From NCBI GenBank assembly GCA_030018495.1, contig JASEFS010000009.1, positions 1-64,000 on the forward strand: a stretch of 64,000 nt of DNA. Reading direction: 5' to 3'. The translations under genes and the position numbers were made by a program. The notes beneath the pieces were generated by a model, which made no database searches, was not told where the DNA came from, and saw only the letters and a program-made list of their open reading frames with translations. Within the stretch, counting starts at the first letter, position 1, and each line of letters opens with the position of its first letter. The DNA comes from Deltaproteobacteria bacterium (lineage in GTDB: Bacteria; Desulfobacterota; Desulfobaccia; Desulfobaccales; 0-14-0-80-60-11). This document shows positions 24,888 to 33,682 of the stretch, one piece after another.

Positions 24888-25685
24888 ATGCCGTTCATTT
24901 ATAATTTGAGATGGCAAGACGGCCTGGACATTCTGCTGGTGGCCGTCATCATCTATCAAATTTTCCTCATGATCCGCGGCACTCAGGCCATCTGGGTGTT
25001 GGCGGGCCTGTTTCTCCTTTTTGTCAGCTATCTGGCGGCCCGCCGCCTGGAACTTTTCACCCTGGAGTGGCTCCTGGACGGCGTGGTTAAAAGCTTCCTG
25101 CTAATCATTATCATCCTTTTCCAGGCCGATATCCGGCGGGTCCTAAGTCGTATCGGACGCCGGGCCTTTGTCCCCGCGGGCGTTGCCGAACCGGTGGTCA
25201 CTGAGGAAATCTGCGAGGCTGCGGAAACTCTGGCCAATCACCGTATAGGGGGCCTGATTGTCCTGGAGCGCCAGGTAGGTCTGACCGATTACCTGGAAGG
25301 CTCCATCCGCCTGGATTCCTTGATCACTTGGGAACTTCTGGTCTCTCTGTTCTGGCCTCATAATCCCACCCATGACGGCGCGGTAATCATTCAAGGCGAT
25401 CGCGTGATTGCGGCCGGCTGCCTCCTGCCCCTGTCCAAAGACCCGGCTCTGGACCCGGCCCTGGGCACCCGGCACCGGGCTGCGGTGGGCATTACTGAAA
25501 ACTCCGATGCCCTGGCTTTGGTGGTCTCCGAAACTAACGGTCAGATTTCTCTGGCCCGGGGCGGCAATCTCAAAAAAAACCTGAGCCGTTTGCAGCTCCG
25601 TCAGGAGTTGCAGGATGTTTTTGCCAATCAAACCCGGAAAGGAACCCTCGTTGACCGGTTGGCTCGCTTCTTTGGGGCGTCATAA
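24888..25685 (+). CDS. cdaA: diadenylate cyclase CdaA (c-di-AMP synthase)
   Basis: A 265-residue protein with three N-terminal membrane helices (about residues 10-80) and a C-terminal DisA_N catalytic domain. The catalytic DGA motif (HDGAVII) and the GTRHRAA motif are both intact, with SLARGGNL near the end. It makes cyclic di-AMP from two ATP at the inner membrane and is normally modulated by YbbR (CdaR), encoded next. It overlaps ybbR by 71 bases, so the two are translationally linked. The usual third gene, glmM, is missing. Confidence 0.93.
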   Translation: MPFIYNLRWQDGLDILLVAVIIYQIFLMIRGTQAIWVLAGLFLLFVSYLAARRLELFTLEWLLDGVVKSFLLIIIILFQADIRRVLSRIGRRAFVPAGVAEPVVTEEICEAAETLANHRIGGLIVLERQVGLTDYLEGSIRLDSLITWELLVSLFWPHNPTHDGAVIIQGDRVIAAGCLLPLSKDPALDPALGTRHRAAVGITENSDALALVVSETNGQISLARGGNLKKNLSRLQLRQELQDVFANQTRKGTLVDRLARFFGAS

Positions 25686-26568
25686 GGGACTCAAGCTCCT
25701 CTCCTTCTTTTTAGCCGTATCCTTGTGGTTTGCGGTGGGCGGTGAAGAGCGCACTGAAACCACCCTCAACCTGAGCCTGGAGCTGGTCAACCTCAATTCC
25801 AACCTGATGATCACCAGCGAGGTCCCTCCCAGTATCCAGGTTCGGGTCACCGGCCCCCGGAGCATCATTCGCAGCCTCTCGCAGTCCCGCCAGGTCCACA
25901 CCATTGATCTTGCCGGGGTCAAGGCCGGCACTCACTCGGTCGCCCTGGGTCCCAGCACTTTTTCTTTTCCCCGTGGCGTCCTGGTCACCCGCGTGCAGCC
26001 CAACCCTCTTACTCTCACTCTGGAGCCCACAGCCACCCGGCTTCTGGCCATCCAGCCTTCCCTTATCGGCAAACCGCCTGAGGGCTTCGAAATCAAAAGT
26101 GTCAAAATCCGCCCTGATCATGTTAAGGTCCACGGGGTTGCCTCGGAGTTGGAAAATTTGAACAGCATCTCCACTCTCCCCATTGACTTGAGCAACCTCT
26201 CGGGTCCGGTCACCCTGGCCACTGACCTGGATTTCAAAAACCTTCATTTGACTTTGAAGGACCAGACCCCCATTCTGATCGATCTGGTCATTGCTGAGAA
26301 AATCATCAAACGCACTTTTTCCGGTGTCCAGGTGTATGCCAGCCCTGAGAGCGCTCGCCTGACTCCTTCCACCATCAGCGTCACCCTGTCGGGGCCTTAC
26401 CGGCGCTTGCAGGAACTGAAAGCCTCCGAATTGCTGGCTACGGTGAACACCGAAAATCTCAAACCCGGCCGCCATGAACTGAAAGTTGCAGTACAGATCC
26501 CCAACGGTTTTAAACTGGAAACCGTCTCCCCCGCGAGCGTCACCGCCCGCATCACCAAATCCTCCTGA
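25615..26568 (+). CDS. YbbR-domain protein, CdaA regulator
   Basis: A 317-residue protein with one N-terminal membrane helix (LKLLSFFLAVSLWFAVGG, about 28-45) and an extracytoplasmic part made of three YbbR-like repeats (PPSIQVRVTGPRSIIRSL, PDHVKVHGVASELENL, PSTISVTLSGPYRRLQEL). YbbR proteins bind CdaA and adjust c-di-AMP output. Its start lies inside cdaA. After its stop the expected glmM gene is absent and a tandem repeat array follows. Confidence 0.9.
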   Translation: MFLPIKPGKEPSLTGWLASLGRHKGLKLLSFFLAVSLWFAVGGEERTETTLNLSLELVNLNSNLMITSEVPPSIQVRVTGPRSIIRSLSQSRQVHTIDLAGVKAGTHSVALGPSTFSFPRGVLVTRVQPNPLTLTLEPTATRLLAIQPSLIGKPPEGFEIKSVKIRPDHVKVHGVASELENLNSISTLPIDLSNLSGPVTLATDLDFKNLHLTLKDQTPILIDLVIAEKIIKRTFSGVQVYASPESARLTPSTISVTLSGPYRRLQELKASELLATVNTENLKPGRHELKVAVQIPNGFKLETVSPASVTARITKSS

Positions 26569-26576
26569 CCCCCTTT

Positions 26577-26755
26577 GCTGTCTTTGCGCCTTTGCGTGAG
26601 GTTAACCCATGGAATCCGGCCAAGGTAAGCTGTCCCTGGATGGTCTTTGCGCCCTTTGCGCCTTTGCGTGAGGTTAACCCATGGATTTCGGCCAAGGTAA
26701 GCTGTCCCTGGATGGTCTTTGCACCCTTTGCACCTTTGCGTGAGGTTAACCCCTG
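26577..26755 (+). repeat. 72-bp tandem array built on the CTTTGCG element
   Basis: Two full units and a third partial one, with a period of 72 bases measured on GGTAAGCTGTCCCTGGATGG (26624 and 26696). Each unit carries TTTGCGCCTTTGCGTGAGG, then TTAACCCATGGA, then CGGCCAAGGTAAGCTG. Because 72 is divisible by three, frames stay open through it on both strands and give repetitive peptides, which are not called as genes. Confidence 0.85.
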
Positions 26756-26891
26756 CTTGCCAGCCCCCCCTCCAAATGTTATATTCCCCACTTAATGCCC
26801 CGGGGGCTCCGGCTCTCATGCCGGTGATGCAGGCTTGTCCGCAACCCTTGCCGCTCCCCCTTTTTCATCAAAATGGGAAACGTCTGATCTC

Positions 26892-27695
26892 ATGCATCCC
26901 CTTTACGCCGTCTTCCTGGGAATAATTCAGGGCTTGACCGAATTTCTACCCATCTCCAGCTCCGGCCATCTGGCCTTACTGGAACATTACTTCAAGGCTC
27001 CTGGCGCCGGCCTGAGTTTTGACATCCTCCTGCACCTGGGCACCGTAGCCGCCCTGATTACGTATTTCTGGCAGGACTGGCGCAATATGGCCGTCGCGGT
27101 CAGCCGGCCCTCTCCGTACACCCGTCTGGACCGCCGCCTGTTCTATTGCATCGTCGCCGCCTCCATCCCCGGAGCCCTGGCCGGCGTGCTCCTTGAACAC
27201 CAGGCGGAAACCGTTTTCCGTGAGCCTTATCGCATCGCCATTCTGCTGGGTTCCGTAGGCCTCCTCCTTATCTTGGCCGAACGCCTGGCCCGGCATGAAC
27301 GTCCCTTGACCAATTTAAAGCTGGCAGACGCCATGCTCATCGGCCTCTCCCAGGCGCTGGCCATTATGCCAGGGGTATCGCGCTCCGGCATCACCATGAC
27401 CTGCGCCCTGTTTTTGGGCTTCACCCGGGAAACCGCCGCCCGCTTCTCCTTTTTGCTCTCCACCCCCATCATCGCCGGGGCCGGCCTTTGGCATCTGCGC
27501 AAATGGCTCAAAGACACCCCCGAGAATCTCTCCATCCTGGCTGCAATTCTCGGCTTTCTGGCCGCCATGGCCTCCAGCTACCTGGTCATCCGCTTCCTCC
27601 TGCGCTTCCTCCGCCGCCACACCTTCTATCCCTTTGCCTACTACCGCTTGGCTCTGGCCGCCCTGGTCCTAATCCTGGCGCTTTTCGGCAAATAA
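26892..27695 (+). CDS. uppP: undecaprenyl-diphosphate phosphatase UppP/BacA
   Basis: The start ATG 26892 gives MHPLYAVFLGIIQGLTEFLPISSSGHL, the exact family N-terminus; frame upstream of this is not conserved. The 267-residue protein has about eight membrane helices. The two catalytic repeats are present: GxxxGLTEFLPISSSGH and GLSQALAIMPGVSRSGITM. It recycles the lipid carrier used for peptidoglycan and O-antigen synthesis, and confers bacitracin resistance when abundant. Confidence 0.95.
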   Translation: MHPLYAVFLGIIQGLTEFLPISSSGHLALLEHYFKAPGAGLSFDILLHLGTVAALITYFWQDWRNMAVAVSRPSPYTRLDRRLFYCIVAASIPGALAGVLLEHQAETVFREPYRIAILLGSVGLLLILAERLARHERPLTNLKLADAMLIGLSQALAIMPGVSRSGITMTCALFLGFTRETAARFSFLLSTPIIAGAGLWHLRKWLKDTPENLSILAAILGFLAAMASSYLVIRFLLRFLRRHTFYPFAYYRLALAALVLILALFGK

Positions 27696-27774
27696 ATTTT
27701 GTTTGTTTACTTGAGCCATCCTTCTTCGCAACTGAAGCAGCCCTATCTGTCCGGCCTCGCGCCGGAGCCGGGAG

Positions 27775-27795
27775 GCACAGGCGTCCCGCCTGTGC
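27775..27795. repeat. GCACAGGCG-TCC-CGCCTGTGC hairpin repeat
   Basis: A 9-bp perfect stem with a 3-base loop, about 80 bases after uppP. A shorter relative lies at 54831. It may act as a transcript-end hairpin. Confidence 0.7.
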
Positions 27796-27933
27796 TCCTT
27801 TGCCTTTGCAAATTTCCTGGAAATTTCCTTGACGAATTTACCCCCCTCACATAAATTTAATAATCGTGTAAAAATTCACTAACCTTGTGGCCTTCTCCTA
27901 TCCACAGGGGGTGTTTTTTAAATTCGCTTTTCA

Positions 27934-27964
27934 CCGAAAACTGAAAACCGGAAACCGAAAACCG
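27934..27964. repeat. heptamer tandem tract, unit CCGAAAA
   Basis: CCGAAAA, CTGAAAA, CCGGAAA, CCGAAAA, CCG directly before the frdC ribosome binding site. Confidence 0.8.
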
Positions 27965-27981
27965 TTTTTAAAGGTGCTCCC

Positions 27982-28626
27982 GTGTATCTCCAGGAAACAT
28001 TAGCCAAAAGCCCCCGCTGGGAAGCCTGGATGGAGCTGATCGAGCTCTTCACCGGCCTCTTCCTCCTGGTCTTCCTTCAATTCCACATGCTCGCCGTAGC
28101 TACCATTATCCTCGGTCCGGCCGCGTTCAACCGGGATGCCCTGATGCTGGATGAATATTACCTCTCCTACATCGGCATTCCTCTGGTGATCCTGGCCATT
28201 ATTGTGCACGGCTTGGTGGCCTTGAGAAAAGCCCCTTGGCGCTATAAAGAAATGGCCATCTTCATCCAGCATTCCCGCCGCCTGGCCCACCTGGATACCT
28301 GGGCCTGGTTCGTCCAGATCATCACCGGCATGGCCGTCCTCATTCTGGCCGCCATTCATATCTGGAACACCCTCTCCACCTGGCCCATCGAAGCCGCGAA
28401 AAGCGCGTTTCGCATCCAATCCGGCAGCTTTTCCAATCTCTTTCTGCTTTTGCTCATAGCTGAAATCCATGCCATGGTGGGCCTCTATCGCATCCTGGTG
28501 AAGTGGAGCTGGATACATCGGCAGAAATTCACCAAATGGCTGGTGTACGCCACCATTGGTTTTGTGGCCCTCGGGTTCATTGCCCTTGTAGTCTTCTATT
28601 TTCTCGACGTCAAAGGTTTAACATGA
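27982..28626 (+). CDS. frdC: fumarate reductase/succinate dehydrogenase cytochrome b subunit
   Basis: GTG start at 27982 with AAGGTG upstream; 214 residues. Five membrane helices can be traced (about 22-45, 62-82, 105-130, 145-165, 180-210). Histidines in helices I, II, IV and V (FLQFHML, VHGLVAL, AAIHIW, AEIHAMVG) fit a di-haem Wolinella-type FrdC. It anchors FrdAB and exchanges electrons with menaquinone. Its stop overlaps the frdA start in ATGA, so the two genes are coupled. Confidence 0.9.
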   Translation: MYLQETLAKSPRWEAWMELIELFTGLFLLVFLQFHMLAVATIILGPAAFNRDALMLDEYYLSYIGIPLVILAIIVHGLVALRKAPWRYKEMAIFIQHSRRLAHLDTWAWFVQIITGMAVLILAAIHIWNTLSTWPIEAAKSAFRIQSGSFSNLFLLLLIAEIHAMVGLYRILVKWSWIHRQKFTKWLVYATIGFVALGFIALVVFYFLDVKGLT

Positions 28627-30437
28627 AGTGGTCTGATGCCCATTTAACTGATGTGTTGGTCATCGGCGCCGGTCTGGCCGGCGAGCGGGTGGCCATCGAA
28701 GCCGCCACGCAAGGCCACCAGGTCACCATCTTGAGCCTGGTGCCGCCCCGCCGCTCCCACAGCACCGCCGCCCAGGGCGGCATGCAGGCTTCCCTCGGCA
28801 ATGTCGCCATGGGGTACGGCGATAACCCCGATATTCATTTTGCCGATACCGTCAAAGGCTCCGACTGGGGCTGCGATCAGGAAGTAGCCCGCCTATTTTG
28901 CAATCTCGCCCCGGTGGCCGTCCGTCAGATGGCCCAATGGGGCGTCCCCTGGTCCCGGGTTGTCCCTGGCAAACGCCTTCTTCCTGAAGGGGTTGAAGTG
29001 GAGGAACTTCAGGAAAAGGCCGGCCTCATCGCTCAGCGACAGTTCGGCGGCACCGCCAAGTGGCGCACCTGCTTCGCAGCCGACGGCACCGGCCACGTCC
29101 TGCAGTACGCCATGGATTCCGTGGTGGTCAAACTGGGCGTCACTGTCCATGACCGCATGGAGGCCATCGCCCTCATCCACGACGGCGAACATTGCTACGG
29201 TGCCGTAGCCCTCTCCTTGCGGGACGGCTCGCTGCGCCCCTATCTGGCCAAGGCCGTGGTCATCGCCACCGGCGGCTACGGCCGCATATACGGCGTTTCC
29301 ACCAACGCGGTCATCAACGAAGGCACCGGCATGTCCATCTGCCTGGACACCGGCGTCGTTCCCTTGGGTAACATGGAGGCCGTGCAGTTCCACCCCACCG
29401 GCATCGTGCCCGCCGGCATCCTGGTGACTGAAGGCTGCCGCGGCGACGGCGGCTACCTCCTGGACAAGAATCTCCATCGCTTCATGCCCGACTATGAGCC
29501 GGTGAAAAAGGAGGTGGCCAGCCGGGACGTGGTCAGCCGCTGGATGCTTCACCACATGAGCAAGGGCCTCGGCGTGGACAGCCCCTACGGCCCCCATCTC
29601 TGGTTGGATATCCGCCACCTGGGCAAAGAGCACATCTGCGTCAATCTTCGGGAAGTGCACGCCATCTGCGCAAACTTTTTAGGTATTGACTGCGTGGAAG
29701 AGCTTATTCCGGTGCGTCCCACCCAGCATTACTCCATGGGCGGCATCCGCACCGACGTCAACGGCGCGGCCTACGGCCTGCAAGGCCTGTTCGCGGCCGG
29801 CGAAGCCGCCTGCTGGGACCTGCACGGCTTCAACCGCCTCGGCGGCAATTCCCTGGCTGAAACCATTGTGGCCGGTATGGTGGTGGGCGAGCAGGTGGCC
29901 CGCTATGCCGGTGAGCGTTCCCTTGAGTTTCCCTTTGCCTTGGTAGCCGACGCCATGGCCGCCCAGGAAGACCGCGTCAGCAAACTCCGCTCCAGATCCG
30001 GCGGCAGCGAAGACGTCTATCGCCTGCGCAAAGGCATGGAAGACGCTCTGCTGAACAACGTGGGCATCTTCCGCACCGGCGAGGCCCTGGAGAAGGCCGT
30101 CTCCATCCTGCAGGAGCTCTACCAGCGCTCGGCCAACATCCGCCTGCGTTCCAGCGGCCTGGGCCCCAATCCCGAGCTTTATGCGGCCCTGCGCCTCCCC
30201 GGCACCCTCAAGCTAGCTTTGTGCATCGCCCAGGGGGCCTTGCAGCGCACCGAAAGTCGGGGCAGCCATTATCGGGAAGACTATCCCCACCGGGATGACG
30301 AAAATTGGCTAAAACGCACCCTGGCCTACTGGCCGCCGGGCGCCGACATGCCCAGGCTGGAGTATGAACCGGTTAAGATCACCGAACTGCCGCCCGGCGA
30401 CCGGGGTTACGGCGGGATGCCCATCAAGGGGGACTAA
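28623..30437 (+). CDS. frdA: fumarate reductase/succinate dehydrogenase flavoprotein subunit
   Basis: ATG 28623 overlaps the frdC stop; upstream frame is not family-like. 604 residues. N-terminal FAD-binding GAGLAGERVAIEA, the covalent FAD histidine in SHSTAAQGGMQ, the substrate-site QFHPTGIVPAG with EGCRGDGGYL, and the capping-domain HYSMGGIRTD followed by GEAACWDLHGFNRLGGNSL. The C-terminus is the usual helical domain. It interconverts fumarate and succinate. In a sulfate reducer or syntroph the complex may run in either direction; the sequence does not say which. Confidence 0.95.
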   Translation: MKWSDAHLTDVLVIGAGLAGERVAIEAATQGHQVTILSLVPPRRSHSTAAQGGMQASLGNVAMGYGDNPDIHFADTVKGSDWGCDQEVARLFCNLAPVAVRQMAQWGVPWSRVVPGKRLLPEGVEVEELQEKAGLIAQRQFGGTAKWRTCFAADGTGHVLQYAMDSVVVKLGVTVHDRMEAIALIHDGEHCYGAVALSLRDGSLRPYLAKAVVIATGGYGRIYGVSTNAVINEGTGMSICLDTGVVPLGNMEAVQFHPTGIVPAGILVTEGCRGDGGYLLDKNLHRFMPDYEPVKKEVASRDVVSRWMLHHMSKGLGVDSPYGPHLWLDIRHLGKEHICVNLREVHAICANFLGIDCVEELIPVRPTQHYSMGGIRTDVNGAAYGLQGLFAAGEAACWDLHGFNRLGGNSLAETIVAGMVVGEQVARYAGERSLEFPFALVADAMAAQEDRVSKLRSRSGGSEDVYRLRKGMEDALLNNVGIFRTGEALEKAVSILQELYQRSANIRLRSSGLGPNPELYAALRLPGTLKLALCIAQGALQRTESRGSHYREDYPHRDDENWLKRTLAYWPPGADMPRLEYEPVKITELPPGDRGYGGMPIKGD

Positions 30438-30461
30438 GTACGGTATTTTTCTCCTTTAGCG

Positions 30462-30497
30462 TCTTTGCACCTTTGCGCCTTAGCGCCTTTGCGTGAA
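30462..30497 (+). repeat. CTTTGCG-type element between frdA and frdB
   Basis: TCTTTGCACCTTTGCGCCTTAGCGCCTTTGCGTGAAATA: four CTTTGCG-like words in a row. It lies within the 194-base frdA-frdB gap. Confidence 0.7.
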
Positions 30498-30631
30498 ATA
30501 TTTTTTCTCTTGCAAAGACAGCAAGGCCATCGAATTTATAAAAAGCTGTACTTAACAACAATACAATGATACAGACCGCCCGAGGCGCGTTCGTCAACTT
30601 AAGATAAGCAGAGGTTACCAAAAGATTCACC

Positions 30632-31360
30632 ATGTCACGCTTCCTGAATTTCAGCATCTTCCGCTATAATCCGGCCACTCCGGAGATTCCGCCCCGTATG
30701 CAGGATTTTCAGTTGGACGAAACTCCCAACATGAGCCTGTTCATCGCTTTAAACCGCCTCCGGGAGGAGCAGGACCCGTCCCTGATGTTCGATTTTGTCT
30801 GCCGGGCGGCGGTCTGCGGCTCCTGCGCCATGCTCATCAACGGCCGCCCGGGCCTGGCCTGTAAAACCCTGACCCAGGACCTCCCGGATAAAATTACCCT
30901 GATGCCGCTTCCCGTCTTCAAACTGGTGGGCGACCTTTCCGTGGACACCGGCGTGTGGTTCCGGGGCCTCAATGAAAACCTCGAGGCCTGGATTCACACC
31001 GATAAACCCTTCGACCCCCAAGGTTTGGAAGACCGCATGGACAACCCCACGGCTCACGCCATCTACGACGCGGAGCGCTGCATCGAGTGCGGCTCCTGCA
31101 TCGCGGCCTGCGCCACCGCCAACATGCGGGCCGACTTCATCGGCGCCGCGGGCTTGAACCGCGTCGCCCGTTTTCTCATTGACCCCAGGGACGAGCGCCA
31201 GCCTTATCAGGTGTTTGAAGTGGTGGGCACCGATGAGGGCGTCTTCGGCTGCATCGGCCTCATGGCCTGCGACGACATCTGTCCCATGGAGATTCCCCTC
31301 CAGCAGCAACTGGCCCTGGTCCGCCGCAAAATGGCCCTGGCCTCCCTCAAAGGCAAATGA
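30632..31360 (+). CDS. frdB: fumarate reductase/succinate dehydrogenase iron-sulfur subunit
   Basis: 242 residues. The [2Fe-2S] ligands are in CRAAVCGSCAM with a distal C (GLACKT). The C-terminal domain carries CIECGSCIAAC and CIGLMACDDICPM for the [4Fe-4S] and [3Fe-4S] centres. The MSLFIALNRLRE opening is of the Wolinella QFR/SQR B type. It passes electrons between FrdA and FrdC. It is separated from frdA by 194 bases holding a repeat element, which is unusual for this operon; the ribosome binding site is weak. Confidence 0.93.
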   Translation: MSRFLNFSIFRYNPATPEIPPRMQDFQLDETPNMSLFIALNRLREEQDPSLMFDFVCRAAVCGSCAMLINGRPGLACKTLTQDLPDKITLMPLPVFKLVGDLSVDTGVWFRGLNENLEAWIHTDKPFDPQGLEDRMDNPTAHAIYDAERCIECGSCIAACATANMRADFIGAAGLNRVARFLIDPRDERQPYQVFEVVGTDEGVFGCIGLMACDDICPMEIPLQQQLALVRRKMALASLKGK

Positions 31361-31381
31361 ATTTGCCCCTGAGGCCTTCTC

Positions 31382-31711
31382 TTGTTTGCCGGCGATGATC
31401 TGGATTTTGTGACGCTTTACTGGCTGTCCGGCTGGTTCGGTGACAATTATGAAATCTGGAAAGGCAAAATAGACCTGAAGGCCTCAACCCCCGACCAGGC
31501 CGTGTTCCCCATCACCTTGGTCTGGCCTCTCCAGGAAGAACCCGATTCCAGCCTGCTCGTAATCCACCAAAGAGAGGCGCAAATCTCCTTTACCGTCGAC
31601 TGGTTCCCCGGCGAAGAGTTTGCCTTGGAGGTTTTCCGCTCCGACCTCAAAAGTTCCCTGATTCTCATGTGCACCTTTGAGCGGGAAACCGTTTTTCTCC
31701 ACCTTAAATAA
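31382..31711 (+). CDS. hypothetical 109-residue protein
   Basis: A TTG start at 31382 with GAGG 9 bases upstream, 21 bases after frdB. The product is acidic, aromatic-rich and soluble (TLYWLSGWFGDNYEIW, LVWPLQEEPDSS, SFTVDWFPGEEFALEVF) and is likely a small beta-strand protein. No family recognised. Its position at the end of the frd genes, before a hairpin, suggests cotranscription. The start codon is uncertain. Confidence 0.5.
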   Translation: MFAGDDLDFVTLYWLSGWFGDNYEIWKGKIDLKASTPDQAVFPITLVWPLQEEPDSSLLVIHQREAQISFTVDWFPGEEFALEVFRSDLKSSLILMCTFERETVFLHLK

Positions 31712-31717
31712 TGAAAA

Positions 31718-31742
31718 GGCCGGAGTCTGCATCGCTCCGGCC
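31718..31742 (+). terminator. hairpin after the frd gene group
   Basis: GGCCGGAG / CTCCGGCC, 8-bp perfect stem with a 9-base loop, 6 bases after the stop; followed by CCTCTGTCTTT, so only a weak U-tract. It lies between convergent genes. Confidence 0.55.
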
Positions 31743-31804
31743 CCTCTGTCTTTAAGCTTTAGGTCAGTATCGCCTTCCGCTGCTCATGTCCGGTTCTCTT
31801 TTTA

Positions 31805-31821
31805 CCGAAAACCGAAAACCG
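31805..31821. repeat. short heptamer tract, unit CCGAAAA
   Basis: CCGAAAA twice plus CCG, three bases from the stop of the thioredoxin-like gene. Confidence 0.55.
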
Positions 31822-31823
31822 TC

Positions 31824-32306
31824 TTATAACAGCGCCTGGACCATCCTCTCAAATTCTTCCTTCTTCCGGGTGCCTAAGACCTTGTGCGCCACATTCCCTT
31901 GCTTGTCGATGATGAAGGTGGTGGGCACCACTTCGATGTTGCCGTAAGCCTTGCTGACGTTGTCGTCGCCCATGAGCACCGGATAGTTCAGGCCCAACTG
32001 CTTTACCAGGAACCTGATTTGGGTCGGGTCAGACGACAAGGCTATGCCCAGGGTCTCAAACCCCTTTCCCTTGTTCTCCATGTAAATCTTGTTCAGATCG
32101 GGCATTTCCTCCCGGCATGGGCCGCAGAAAAAGGTGAAGAAATTGATGAGCACCACTTTGCCTCGATATTGGCTCAGAGAGTAGGTTTGACCTTGTAAGA
32201 CATCCTTCAGGGTAAACTCCGGAGCCGCCGCGGCGCCGACCCAAACGGGAGCCAGCATTACCGCTGCTATAACAAGCGCAAGCGCCTTCTTCCAAATGTT
32301 TTTCAT
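31824..32306 (-). CDS. TlpA/ResA-like periplasmic thioredoxin-fold protein
   Basis: ATG 32306 is chosen because GGAGAT precedes it and a signal peptide starts there (KNIWKKALALVIAAVMLAPVWVGAAAA). The mature thioredoxin fold has LINFFTFFCGPCREEMPDL with a CGPC active site near residue 62 and cis-Pro in VVPTTFIID. The length, 160 residues, is normal for TlpA/ResA types. It would reduce disulfides of secreted proteins or cytochrome c apoproteins. No cytochrome maturation genes lie nearby. Confidence 0.88.
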   Translation of the reverse strand: MKNIWKKALALVIAAVMLAPVWVGAAAAPEFTLKDVLQGQTYSLSQYRGKVVLINFFTFFCGPCREEMPDLNKIYMENKGKGFETLGIALSSDPTQIRFLVKQLGLNYPVLMGDDNVSKAYGNIEVVPTTFIIDKQGNVAHKVLGTRKKEEFERMVQALL

Positions 32307-32599
32307 GTGTATCTCCTTTTTTGACCATGATGCCGACGTATGCGGGTTTATATCAAAAACCCCTATCCCCTGCAATTCATCTCCTTTCATTCCTTATTAC
32401 TCCACCAAGGTTTTTGCCTTTCGTTTTGGGGATAAAATCTGTCCTTTTCCCTTGACTTGACATCAACCTTCATTATTTCTATTGTTTAGATTCCTGATGG
32501 GGCTGAGTTATTAGTTTCTTCTGTCAAACCCTTTAGTTTCTCTCCCCGCGCTTGCAGGAACTTTTCGGCTGAATTGATGTCTCAGTCAAGGAGACCTTC

Positions 32600-33205
32600 A
32601 TGAAAATAATAGGCATCTGGGGGAGTCCCCGCAAGGGGGGGAACTCCGAACTGTTGCTCAATGCTTTTTTGGAGGGCGCCAGAGAAGCCGGGGCAGAGGT
32701 GGAGCGAATTGCCTTAAGGGAGTTGAAAATAAGTCCCTGCCTGGAAATTTATCACTGCTTCAAAGACGGCACCTGCCCCATCAAGGACGACATGCTGCCG
32801 CTCTACGATAAACTCCTGGCCGCGGATGTGGTGGCCCTGGCTTCCCCCATTTTCTTCTACAGCCTCTCCGCCCAGGCCAAGGCTATGATTGACCGAACCC
32901 AGGCCCTCTGGTCCCGGCGCTACCATCTGAACCAGGATTTCCCCGGCCCGGAGCGACAGGGAGTGCTCCTTTGCACCGGCGCCACCCAGGGCAAACTCCT
33001 GTTCGTCAGCGCCCGCCTGGTGGCCAGGTATTTTTTCGATGCCATTAATGTCACCTATGCCGCTGAAATCCTGGTGCGTGGGGTTGACCAGAAAGGCGCC
33101 ATCCTGGAAAAACCCGAAGTCCTCGACCAAGCCAAAGACCTGGGGCGTCGCCTGGCCCAGGGAGAAAAATTCGGCCCTGTCAAACTTTCTCCGCTGGCCG
33201 TCTGA
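32600..33205 (+). CDS. NADPH-dependent FMN reductase-like iron-sulfur flavoprotein
   Basis: A 201-residue flavodoxin-fold protein with AAGGAGA before ATG 32600. The FMN phosphate loop is GSPRKGGNSELLL at residues 8-20. The ISF-type Cys motif is C-x6-C-x5-C (SPCLEIYHCFKDGTCPI), and ASPIFFYSLSAQAKAMIDRTQ is the second flavin loop. The wider Cys spacing than in typical iron-sulfur flavoproteins leaves cluster binding open. Such proteins are two-electron/one-electron switches in anaerobes. It precedes a thioesterase gene by 61 bases. Confidence 0.85.
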   Translation: MKIIGIWGSPRKGGNSELLLNAFLEGAREAGAEVERIALRELKISPCLEIYHCFKDGTCPIKDDMLPLYDKLLAADVVALASPIFFYSLSAQAKAMIDRTQALWSRRYHLNQDFPGPERQGVLLCTGATQGKLLFVSARLVARYFFDAINVTYAAEILVRGVDQKGAILEKPEVLDQAKDLGRRLAQGEKFGPVKLSPLAV

Positions 33206-33266
33206 TCGCAGGAATTTTTAGCAGCTCTCTGATATCGGCCACCGGCCGCTTACGAAGGAGGATTTC

Positions 33267-33662
33267 ATGAGCAATTCGTTGACCGTAGGTATGACGCACG
33301 AGAAAATCATCAAGACCGGCCCCGAACATTCCGCCCGCAATTTTTTCCCTGACCTCCCGGACGTCTTCGGCACCCCTTACCTGGTGGGGCTGTTTGAAGG
33401 CGTCAGCGCCGAACTTATGGCCCCGCATTTGGCCGCCGGAGAGCAGTCCGTGGGCATCGGCATGAATATCAAGCACACCGCCCCCACCCCCTTGGGGATG
33501 GAGGTCAGGGCCAAAACCGAGGTCACCCAGGTTGAGGGCCGCAAGCTCTCTTTCAAGATCGAGGCCTTCGATGAAAAAGAAAAGATTGGCGAGGCCGTGC
33601 ACGAACGTTTTATAATTAATGTCGAGAAGTTTAATCAACGGGTGGAGGCGAAGAAAGGCTGA
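33267..33662 (+). CDS. FlK-like hotdog thioesterase
   Basis: A 131-residue single hotdog-fold protein with GAAGGAGG before ATG 33267. The FlK-like pattern includes FGTPYLVGLFEGVS (helix with catalytic-type Thr/Glu), GIGMNIKHTAPTPLGM (the histidine-bearing strand) and RKLSFKIEAFDEKEKIGEAVHERF. It would hydrolyse an acyl-CoA; the physiological substrate cannot be told. It is followed at 20 bases by an unknown gene and may share a transcript with the flavoprotein upstream. Confidence 0.85.
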   Translation: MSNSLTVGMTHEKIIKTGPEHSARNFFPDLPDVFGTPYLVGLFEGVSAELMAPHLAAGEQSVGIGMNIKHTAPTPLGMEVRAKTEVTQVEGRKLSFKIEAFDEKEKIGEAVHERFIINVEKFNQRVEAKKG

Positions 33663-33682
33663 ATTCAGATTTCCCCAACGGA

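Noticed and set aside
26397-26819. 140-codon minus-strand frame with a repeated TQRRKG peptide
   Set aside because: It is produced by the 72-bp tandem array, whose period is divisible by three, plus antisense ybbR; it is not a real protein.
28503-28622. Longer start for frdA
   Set aside because: The upstream part is frdC sequence in another frame; the ATGA overlap gives the conserved start.
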